A stretch of DNA of 64,000 nucleotides, taken from Bacteroidales bacterium (lineage in GTDB: Bacteria; Bacteroidota; Bacteroidia; Bacteroidales; VadinHA17). The stretch lies in NCBI GenBank assembly GCA_029974835.1, contig JARKQN010000022.1, forward strand, positions 1-64,000, written 5' to 3'. The translations under genes and the position numbers were made by a program. Each line of letters starts with the position of its first letter. Positions within the stretch are counted from its first letter, which is position 1. Below, one piece after another: positions 56,888-64,000 of this stretch. Under the pieces are notes generated by a model that searched no databases, was not told the origin of the DNA, and saw only the letters and a program-made list of their open reading frames with translations.

Positions 56888-58378
56888 ATGAAAAACTATT
56901 TTAAAAAATGCTGCCTTAAAAAAACGGCTCTTTTCTCCGTTTTCTTTTGCATTTCGCTGGCAGTAGTGTCACAAAAAGCAATAACCCTCGAAGAGGCCCT
57001 GAAAGTGGCTGAATCGAACAGCCCTTCAATGAAAAGGACCAGGCTTAACCTGATTCGCAGCCAGGAAAACCTTAACGCTCAGAATGCCGCTCTTAAATCA
57101 AACTTTTCACTTACAATAAATCCAATCGGATATACCCAGAGCAGGGAATTCAATGATCTTATATCAAAATGGAATTCACGGAATACGACCGAGAGTTACG
57201 GGATGTTTACCGTCACCCAGCCTATACTTTTTACCGATGCAAGAGTATCGCTTGTCAACAGGTTCGGCTACAAGGATTCATACAGTGAATTCACAAACAC
57301 CACGACGAAAGGCTTCAGCAACAACCTTTCCATAAGTCTCGACCAGCCTCTCTTTACATATAACCGTACAAAAATGCAGCTTAAACAGTTGCAGCTGTCG
57401 CTTGAAAATGCACAGCTGAGTTATGCACTGCAGCTGCTGTCGCTCGAAAAACAGGTTACACAGGCATTTTACTATGTTTATCAGCAGCAGCAGAGCCTTG
57501 AGATTGCAAGACAGGCATTCGTAAACATGCAGCAAAGCTATGAGATATCGAAAAACAAGGTTGACGCCGGACTATCGGCAAGGGAAGAGATGTTCCAGGC
57601 AGAGCTGAACCTCGCCACCACCAAATCGGATTATGAAAATAAGCAGGTCGCTTTTGAGAATGCCAAGGACGACTTCAAGGTCCTTATCGGAATGAGCCTT
57701 TATGAGGATTTCAATGTACTTCCCAATATTGCGGTAGATACAATACCCATCGACGTATCCTTTGCCATTGAACACGGTCTTAAAAACCGGATGGAACTGA
57801 GACAGAGGGAAATCACCATCGAGAACTCACAGTTCGACCTCATACAGACAAAAGCACTGAACGAATTCAAGGGATCTCTCGGATTATCAGTAGGCCTATT
57901 CGGAGACAATGAAAAATTCGACAAGGTTTACGCCAACCCCACCGACAACGAATCTGTCTCCCTGCAGCTTACAATTCCCTTGTGGGACTGGGGAGAAAAG
58001 AAATCTAGGATAAAAGCCTCGGAGGCTTCCCTGGAATCGAACAGGGTTTCCCTCGATGAAGAAGAAAACAATGTAATCCTGGGCATAAGAAAAATATACC
58101 GTAACCTTATAAATCTGCAGAACCAGATCGAAATTACAAAGAAATCCATAACAAATGCACAACTGACATATGATCTGAATCTTGAAAAATACAAGAACGG
58201 GGATCTCACAGGTATGGATCTGAACATCTACCAGAACCAGCTTTCGGAGAAGCAGCTTTCATACACAAATGCCCTTATATCATACAAGCTGGAACTGCTG
58301 AACCTCAAGATACAGACGTTGTATGACTTTGAGAAAAAAGAGCCTGTTTCACCGGTAATGACAATAGAAAACAACTGA
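56888..58378 (+). CDS. TolC-family outer membrane efflux protein
   Basis: 496 aa with a signal peptide (~1-29). Two OEP repeats of long coiled helices and short beta segments are visible: ITLEEALKVAESNSPSMKRTRLNLIRSQENLNAQ and the second SYALQLLSLEKQVTQAFYYVYQQQQSLEIARQAF. The outer-membrane channel of a tripartite exporter. It lies 18 bp after the permease, so it is probably the same operon. Confidence 0.92.
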   Translation: MKNYFKKCCLKKTALFSVFFCISLAVVSQKAITLEEALKVAESNSPSMKRTRLNLIRSQENLNAQNAALKSNFSLTINPIGYTQSREFNDLISKWNSRNTTESYGMFTVTQPILFTDARVSLVNRFGYKDSYSEFTNTTTKGFSNNLSISLDQPLFTYNRTKMQLKQLQLSLENAQLSYALQLLSLEKQVTQAFYYVYQQQQSLEIARQAFVNMQQSYEISKNKVDAGLSAREEMFQAELNLATTKSDYENKQVAFENAKDDFKVLIGMSLYEDFNVLPNIAVDTIPIDVSFAIEHGLKNRMELRQREITIENSQFDLIQTKALNEFKGSLGLSVGLFGDNEKFDKVYANPTDNESVSLQLTIPLWDWGEKKSRIKASEASLESNRVSLDEEENNVILGIRKIYRNLINLQNQIEITKKSITNAQLTYDLNLEKYKNGDLTGMDLNIYQNQLSEKQLSYTNALISYKLELLNLKIQTLYDFEKKEPVSPVMTIENN

Positions 58379-58407
58379 TTTCATTTAACCATATTCAAAT
58401 TTAAATC

Positions 58408-59463
58408 ATGAAAAAGAATCTTCTGCCAATAACCGCTGCTCTGATTATGCTTATCCCGGCCTGCAGGAACCAGGAACAGGGATTGACGGCCGATGTCGAG
58501 ATACCTGTAACCGTTGAGGATATAAGCCTCAGATCAATAGAAGAATACGTAAGCACTACCGGGACAGTATATCCAAAGGGAGAAATAACCCTGAAATCAA
58601 AAATAACGGCTGCTTACTATCTCGAGAAGAATCCCCAGACCGGGAGACAGTGGCAGCTGGGCGACAGGATCAGGGCAGGGGCCCTTATTGCCCGCCTGGA
58701 GGACAGGGAGTTTGTACTCTCAATAAAACTCGAAACAAGCGAACTTAATCTTGAGCTTGCCGAAAGCGAACTGAAAAAACAGGAATCCCTTTATGAGAAA
58801 GGGGGTATAACCCTCAAGGACCTTAAGACAGCCAGCATAAACTATGAGAATGCAAAAACAACCGTTGAGAATGCACGTTTGCAGCTCGAAAAGACACGAA
58901 TTGTCGCACCGATCGAAGGCGTGATTGTTGAACTTCCGTATTACACACAGGGGACACAGGTTGACCAGGGTTCAGTGATAGCAAAAATAATGGATTACCA
59001 GACCATGTATATGAATGTTCAGCTTCCCGAAAAATATGCCGGCACGGTTAAACCCGAACAAAATGTAAAACTGACAAATTACACAATACCCAATGATACA
59101 CTGTATGGAAAAGTTACGCAGATTTCCCCTGCAATAAATGCCGATACAAGAACCTTCCAGGGAGTTATAACAGTAAATAACCCTCAATTGCTCCTGAGGC
59201 CCGGGATGTTTGTGAAGGCAGACATAGTAACAAGGAGGAAAGATTCTGTAATTGTAATACCCCGGAGCATAATCCTTTCACGGCAGAGAGGAAAGACAGT
59301 GTTCGTTGTAGACCGCGGGCTTGCGGTTGAAAGGATTATTGAGACCGGCCTCGAGAACCTCACCGAAGCTGAAGTAGTAAGAGGACTGAACAGAAACGAG
59401 CGCATTGTCACCTCAGGTTTCGAAACGCTCAGCAACAGGTCGAAGGTAAAAATCGTCAGATAA
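58408..59463 (+). CDS. Periplasmic adaptor (membrane fusion protein), lipoprotein
   Basis: 351 aa. Lipobox LIPAC (Cys ~19). Barrel-sandwich hybrid and alpha-hairpin regions follow (TSELNLELAESELKKQESLYEKGGITLKDLKTASINYENA), then beta-barrel (VAPIEGVIVELPYYTQGTQVDQGS) and the membrane-proximal domain. It links the RND pumps to TolC. Only 4 bp separate it from the first RND gene. Confidence 0.93.
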   Translation: MKKNLLPITAALIMLIPACRNQEQGLTADVEIPVTVEDISLRSIEEYVSTTGTVYPKGEITLKSKITAAYYLEKNPQTGRQWQLGDRIRAGALIARLEDREFVLSIKLETSELNLELAESELKKQESLYEKGGITLKDLKTASINYENAKTTVENARLQLEKTRIVAPIEGVIVELPYYTQGTQVDQGSVIAKIMDYQTMYMNVQLPEKYAGTVKPEQNVKLTNYTIPNDTLYGKVTQISPAINADTRTFQGVITVNNPQLLLRPGMFVKADIVTRRKDSVIVIPRSIILSRQRGKTVFVVDRGLAVERIIETGLENLTEAEVVRGLNRNERIVTSGFETLSNRSKVKIVR

Positions 59464-59467
59464 TATC

Positions 59468-62400
59468 ATGAATAAGATAGCACGGTTTGCAGTTAACAAT
59501 CCCGTCACGGTTCTGATGCTTGTGGCAGGAATAGTCCTGCTGGGTTTTATTTCCTTCGGCAAGCTTGGCACTGACCTCTTCCCGAACCTCAACAACCCGA
59601 AAATTTATGTTGAGCTTAAGGCAGGTGAGAAACCTCCCGAGGAAATTGAGAAGAATTTTGTTGACCAGATCGAGTCTCTGGCATTAAGGCAAAACGGGGT
59701 TGTGGATGTATCTTCCTCCACCACCAACGGGAAAGCTTCCATTACCGTTGAGTATGAATGGAAAAAGGATATGGATGAGGCCTTCCTCGATCTGCAGAAG
59801 GAACTGAATTCTTTTGCCCAGAACTCTTCCATTGAGGATTTTACCATAACCCAGTACGACCCAAATTCCGCCCCCGTTATGGTGGTCGGACTGAAAAATG
59901 ACCGGATCACCAATATGGATGAACTCCGGAAGGTCGCTGAAAACTACATCAGGAATGAACTCATCCGTATTGACGGTGTGGCGGATGTAAAACTGTCGGG
60001 TAAGGAAGAAAGTGAAATCGTAATTGAAACAAGCAAGTATATACTTGAATCCTACGGAATTACATCCGACGCAATAGCTTCGCAGATAAGCAATTACAAC
60101 CGAAACGTTTCAGGCGGTTCGATTGTTGACATGGGAACCAAATATGTGGTAAAGGGGGTAAGCGTGCTTAAGGATATCTCCGACCTGCAGAATATAATCG
60201 TGGGTTTTAAACAGGTTTCTTCATCAGCTTCGGCCACTCAGGCATCCCAGACTTCATCCAGAGTGCCCGTTTACCTTAAGGATGTTGCAAAGATCTACTA
60301 TGCCAACAAGGAACCCGAAAATATTGTAACAATCAACGGGGAGAGATGCATCAGTCTGTCGGTCTACAAGGAACCGAAGTACAATACCGTTGAGGCTGTC
60401 AGAAAGCTTAAGAATGAATTTGAGATTCTTTCAAAAGCACTTCCCGGTTACGAGTTCATTTATATCCAGGACCAGGGCACATACATCAGCAGTGCCATTT
60501 CCGAAGTCCGCGACACTGCCCTTCTGGGCATACTGCTGGCCGTAATAATTATTTACGTATTCCTCAGGCGTATCGGCACCACTCTCGTAATAAGCCTTGC
60601 AATACCCATTTCGATCATTGCAACCTTTAATCTGATGTACTTCAATCACCTTACAATAAACATTATGACTCTTGGAGGGCTCGCCCTGGGAGCAGGTATG
60701 CTGGTTGACAATGCGATTGTGGTGCTGGAAAACATTACGAGGAACCGCGAGGAAGGTATGCCGTTCATTGATTCTGTTATTACCGGTACCGGCCAGGTAG
60801 GCGGAGCAATCACTGCCTCCACGATTACCACGATAGTGGTTTTCCTGCCTATTGTATACCTTCACGGAGCTTCGGGCGAACTGTTCAAGGACCAGGCGCT
60901 CACTGTGGCATTCGCTCTCATATCTTCACTCTTTGTCGCCCTTCTTGTTATCCCCATGCTTGTCTCCTCACTCTTCAGGGAGAAGAAAGAGGCTGAGAAT
61001 CTGGCATCGCCGGTGAAATTCGGATGGTACAAAAAAGTCCTTGCAGGGATACTTGAAAGAAAAACAACAGTGGTAATTCTTGCATTTGTCATTATGGCTG
61101 CCACTGCCCTGCTGATTCCAAAACTGGGAAGTGAATTCATGCCAAAGGCGGAATCGTCCGAATTCACGGTTGAACTAAAACTGCCTGAAGGAACCAGCCT
61201 TGAAAGAACGGCGTCCACCGCCGGAATGACGGAGAATATTATCAGGGAAATCCTTGGCGAAAAAATAAAACTAATTTACACACAGGCCGGAATAACAGGG
61301 ACATCAGCTTACACCCAGGCAGATGTCAATGAAGGTGAAAATAAGGCTTCCCTGAAGATAATCCTTGATGAAAAGTACACCTCACAGACTGACGAGGCGA
61401 TGAAACTCATTGAGGGTTTTATCAAAAACATACCGGATGTTGAAGTCACATTCTCAAGAGAGGAAACAGCCCTTCAGACATCCCTCGGGACGACCGGCTC
61501 GCCATTTGCCCTTGAAATCTCGGGTAGCGACTACGCGGAGATAGAAAAAATCCTGAGTCAGTCAAGGGAAATCCTGGAAGATTCCGAATCACTTTACAAT
61601 TTCACCACTTCGCTTGATGAAGGAAATCCTGAGGTTGAGGTGACAATCGACAGGTTCAGGACGAGTTATTACAATGTAACCGTTGAGAGTGTGGTTAACC
61701 AGGTTAAGAGCTACCTTTCGGGTGCCCAGGCCGGAAGCTTTGAGAAGGAAGGGGAGATGAAAGATATTACAGTAAAACTGGAAGATATAAGCCTGAACCA
61801 GCTCAAAGACCTGATGATAACAGCAGGCTCCGTAAAAGTGCCGTTGAGCGAAATTGCAGCTATAAAAATCGTAAAAAGCCCGAGAGAAATTACCCGGCAT
61901 AATCAGTCAAGGACAGCTTACCTCTATGCAATGGTAAAAAAGAATGTTCCGTTCGACCAGGTTGTTAAACATGCACAGGAAGCCCTGAAAGTGATAAGCC
62001 TGCCTCCCGATTACAGGATCACTTTCACTGGAGAGGAGATGAAACGAAAGGAATCGATGGCAAATCTTTCCTTTGCCCTTCTTCTTGCAGTGGTGCTGGT
62101 GTTTATGGTTCTTGCCGCGCAGTTTGAATCACTGATTCAGCCTTTTGTTATTATGTTAACAATACCGCTGGCTGGCGCCGGAACCATTCTTACTTTCCTG
62201 ATTCTTGGCAAATCTCTTAATATGATGGCCTATATCGGAATAATAATGCTTGGAGGTATTGCCGTCAACAATGCAATCATTCTTATCGACCGTATTAACC
62301 AGCTAAGGGAAAGCGGCCTTGGAAAAAGAGATGCCATTCTGACAGCCGGTACTCAAAGGATAAGGCCAATTATTATGACTAGTCTTACCACCATACTGGC

Positions 62401-62578
62401 CCTCCTGCCCCTTACGCTGGGTATCGGAGAGAGTGCCTCACTCAGATCACCAATGGCAATTGCAGTCATCGGCGGGCTCTTCACTTCCACATTACTTACG
62501 CTTGTTGTCATACCCTGCTTTTACTGGATAATCGACAGTGCCGGGGCATTCCTTACCGGGAAACAGTCTGAAGCTTAA
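59468..62578 (+). CDS. RND-family efflux pump, inner membrane subunit 1
   Basis: 1036 aa, the usual length. TM1 is at ~12-32. Porter-domain segments appear in both halves, and a TM4 proton-relay Asp lies in LGAGMLVDNAIVVLENITRNREEG. The second-half TM block is VNNAIILIDRINQLRESG with RPIIMTSLTTILALLPL. It exports a substrate through the adaptor and TolC, driven by protons. The substrate is unknown. Confidence 0.95.
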   Translation: MNKIARFAVNNPVTVLMLVAGIVLLGFISFGKLGTDLFPNLNNPKIYVELKAGEKPPEEIEKNFVDQIESLALRQNGVVDVSSSTTNGKASITVEYEWKKDMDEAFLDLQKELNSFAQNSSIEDFTITQYDPNSAPVMVVGLKNDRITNMDELRKVAENYIRNELIRIDGVADVKLSGKEESEIVIETSKYILESYGITSDAIASQISNYNRNVSGGSIVDMGTKYVVKGVSVLKDISDLQNIIVGFKQVSSSASATQASQTSSRVPVYLKDVAKIYYANKEPENIVTINGERCISLSVYKEPKYNTVEAVRKLKNEFEILSKALPGYEFIYIQDQGTYISSAISEVRDTALLGILLAVIIIYVFLRRIGTTLVISLAIPISIIATFNLMYFNHLTINIMTLGGLALGAGMLVDNAIVVLENITRNREEGMPFIDSVITGTGQVGGAITASTITTIVVFLPIVYLHGASGELFKDQALTVAFALISSLFVALLVIPMLVSSLFREKKEAENLASPVKFGWYKKVLAGILERKTTVVILAFVIMAATALLIPKLGSEFMPKAESSEFTVELKLPEGTSLERTASTAGMTENIIREILGEKIKLIYTQAGITGTSAYTQADVNEGENKASLKIILDEKYTSQTDEAMKLIEGFIKNIPDVEVTFSREETALQTSLGTTGSPFALEISGSDYAEIEKILSQSREILEDSESLYNFTTSLDEGNPEVEVTIDRFRTSYYNVTVESVVNQVKSYLSGAQAGSFEKEGEMKDITVKLEDISLNQLKDLMITAGSVKVPLSEIAAIKIVKSPREITRHNQSRTAYLYAMVKKNVPFDQVVKHAQEALKVISLPPDYRITFTGEEMKRKESMANLSFALLLAVVLVFMVLAAQFESLIQPFVIMLTIPLAGAGTILTFLILGKSLNMMAYIGIIMLGGIAVNNAIILIDRINQLRESGLGKRDAILTAGTQRIRPIIMTSLTTILALLPLTLGIGESASLRSPMAIAVIGGLFTSTLLTLVVIPCFYWIIDSAGAFLTGKQSEA

Positions 62579-62582
62579 CCAC

Positions 62583-62588
62583 AGGAGG
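62583..62588 (+). promoter_or_regulatory. Shine-Dalgarno AGGAGG before RND subunit 2
   Basis: A consensus AGGAGG lies 4 nt before the ATG at 62593. It is unusual in this window, where few genes carry one. Confidence 0.55.
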
Positions 62589-62592
62589 TACA

Positions 62593-64000
62593 ATGGATTT
62601 CATTATCAAAAGAAAGGTCCTCATCAGCATGCTCTTCCTGGGGCTATCCATCCTGGGATACATTTCGTACCAGAGGCTTCCTGTTGAGCTTTTCCCGAAC
62701 GCCGAACTGCCCAATCTCATTGTCCAGGTATCCACCCCGCTTGAAATGGATCCGGCTTACATTGAAAGTCAGGCTGTGATACCTCTTGAAGGGGCCATCG
62801 GCACACTTGAGGGAGTGGAAAAGATAGAATCCAACATCACTTCCCGGAGCGGTACAATCGTTATCTATCTAACGCAGAAGGCTGACATCAAATACAGCAA
62901 TCTGAAGCTGCAGGAAAAGATTAACCTTGTCAGAAGTTCAATACCTGAGGAGTTTGTGATAAATGTGATCAGGGTGGATCTTGAACAGCTTACGGGTCAG
63001 TTTATGGAACTGCAGGTAAGAGGAGAAGGAGGTACTGACCGGATAAGAAACATAGCCGACCGTGATATCAGACCCGAATTCGAAAATCTTGACGGCATAG
63101 CAGGAGTGGAGGTTTTTGGCGGGCAGGAAAACTCCATTGAGGTAAGGCTTAATGAAAGAGCCTGCAAGGCTTATGGAATTACCATGAACCAGGTGCGAAA
63201 CCTCCTGAACAATAATTCCGGAAATAAGATATTTACAGGCCGTGTAACCGACGGCACGCAAAAATACTTTGTTAACATAACATCCGAATACACAGATGTT
63301 TCTGAGATCGGGAATATCACAGTCAAACAGGATGGCCCTGTACTTCTGAAAGATATTGCTGAAATATTCTTCGGAGTCAAGGAGCAGACTTCATACAGCA
63401 GGATTAATGGTCTTGACGCGGTGACCATCAACCTTGTGAACGACAATCAGGCCAATATAATTGACCTGGCCCGCCGAACCAGGGCCCTTGTGCATTCTTT
63501 TAACAAAAGACTTAAAGCTCTTGGTGTCGAAATAGTTATTCAGAACGACACGACAGAGGTGATGGAACGCAATATCAACCAGATCATTAACCTCGCTCTC
63601 ACCGGAGGCATCCTTGCCGTCATTGTCCTCTGGTTCTTCCTGCGCAACCTGCGACTGGTTACAGTGATTGCGTTGTCAATACCTGTTTCGGTTTACACCG
63701 CCTTTAATTTCTTTTACGGTGCCGGGATAACCATAAACAGTCTCACGCTGGTGGGCATGGCCCTGGCCATCGGTATGCTGGTCGACAACTCGGTTGTGGT
63801 TCTTGAGAATATCTACCGTCTCTCAGGACAGGGCTTAAAGGCGGAAGATGCCGTAAAAAGCGGCACCACCGAAGTAGTGAAAGCCGTTATAGCTGCTACC
63901 CTTACTACTGTAACAGTATTCCTGCCCTTTGTCTTTTCTTCCAACTTCATGATAAAGATGATTGGCAAGAACATCGGGGTGTCGATAATATCCACCCTTT
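62593..64000 (+). CDS. RND-family efflux pump subunit 2, partial (runs off the window)
   Basis: Absent from the ORF track because it has no stop before the window ends. The frame from ATG 62593 is open to 64000, giving 469 residues that begin MDFIIKRKVLISMLFLGL. Visible are TM1, the first porter region (RLPVELFPNAELPNLIVQVS), TM2-TM3 (LALTGGILAVIVLWFF, VTVIALSIPVSVYT) and the TM4 Asp motif GMALAIGMLVDNSVVVLENI. It lies 14 bp after subunit 1. Two tandem RND genes with one adaptor recall heteromeric MdtBC-like pumps. About 550 residues lie beyond the edge. Confidence 0.93.
   Translation, partial: MDFIIKRKVLISMLFLGLSILGYISYQRLPVELFPNAELPNLIVQVSTPLEMDPAYIESQAVIPLEGAIGTLEGVEKIESNITSRSGTIVIYLTQKADIKYSNLKLQEKINLVRSSIPEEFVINVIRVDLEQLTGQFMELQVRGEGGTDRIRNIADRDIRPEFENLDGIAGVEVFGGQENSIEVRLNERACKAYGITMNQVRNLLNNNSGNKIFTGRVTDGTQKYFVNITSEYTDVSEIGNITVKQDGPVLLKDIAEIFFGVKEQTSYSRINGLDAVTINLVNDNQANIIDLARRTRALVHSFNKRLKALGVEIVIQNDTTEVMERNINQIINLALTGGILAVIVLWFFLRNLRLVTVIALSIPVSVYTAFNFFYGAGITINSLTLVGMALAIGMLVDNSVVVLENIYRLSGQGLKAEDAVKSGTTEVVKAVIAATLTTVTVFLPFVFSSNFMIKMIGKNIGVSIISTL

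Overview
This window reads as chromosome of a Bacteroidota bacterium, most likely a Bacteroidales or Marinilabiliales-like lineage. The supports are the LpxC-FabZ fusion gene, IPExxxVDY and GSCFA family proteins, a SusC-type plug protein, a type IX secretion (T9SS) C-terminal signal, an LptE-TPR-SecG neighbourhood, TAnnTTTG-type -7 promoter boxes, and few Shine-Dalgarno sequences. Most of it is housekeeping DNA with dense, well-packed genes. I see no prophage, CRISPR array, rRNA or intact insertion sequence.

Layout. 1-730 is gene-free and holds a cluster of short palindromes. 731-10553 carries miaB, a barrel-less SusC-type plug protein, aspS, tadA, a small membrane protein, gdhA, dprA, tatD and ansA. 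10554-12045 is an RNA-rich stretch: tRNA-Ser(GGA) with an 18-bp copy of its 3' end behind a nested inverted repeat, an unknown 200-aa gene, and tRNA-Arg(CCG). 12046-19976 holds leuS, an M23 lipoprotein, purN, acpP-fabF-rnc and two small conserved genes. 19977-22558 holds a candidate small RNA and an RprX/RprY-like two-component pair. 22725-29914 runs leftward: lepA, groES-groEL, and a sigma-54 activator-lptE-TPR-secG operon. 29988-35539 mixes kdsB, an orphan T9SS tail protein, a hydrolase/GSCFA pair, an ECF sigma factor, a lipoprotein and yjbQ. 35565-42149 is a leftward SUF operon (sufBCDSE, a DUF59 protein) ending in queG. 42398-47567 holds nhaD, a repeat-rich surface protein and a DUF4139 protein. 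47603-52197 is a leftward lipid A operon (HD hydrolase, lpxD, lpxC-fabZ, lpxA). 52421-64000 is a rightward export cluster: ABC ATPase, a very large ABC permease fused to a peptidase-like and a golvesin-C-like domain, TolC, a periplasmic adaptor, and two RND pumps. The second RND gene runs off the window and is missing from the ORF track.

How the genes work together. Envelope biogenesis dominates: kdsB and lpxA/C/D make lipid A and Kdo, LptE places LPS, SecG and the T9SS-type proteins relate to secretion, and the 52-64 kb cluster looks like a tripartite exporter joined to an ABC system. The SUF operon makes Fe-S clusters, which the adjacent QueG and the distant MiaB need; both are tRNA-modifying enzymes.

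The strongest leads for new biology are the ABC permease/pseudo-peptidase/golvesin fusion and its pump cluster, the tRNA-Ser 3'-end duplication with nested inverted repeats, a 16-bp palindromic motif shared by the acpP and nhaD intergenic regions, a candidate ~110-nt small RNA, and probable leaderless starts. All calls were made by eye; no database search was run.
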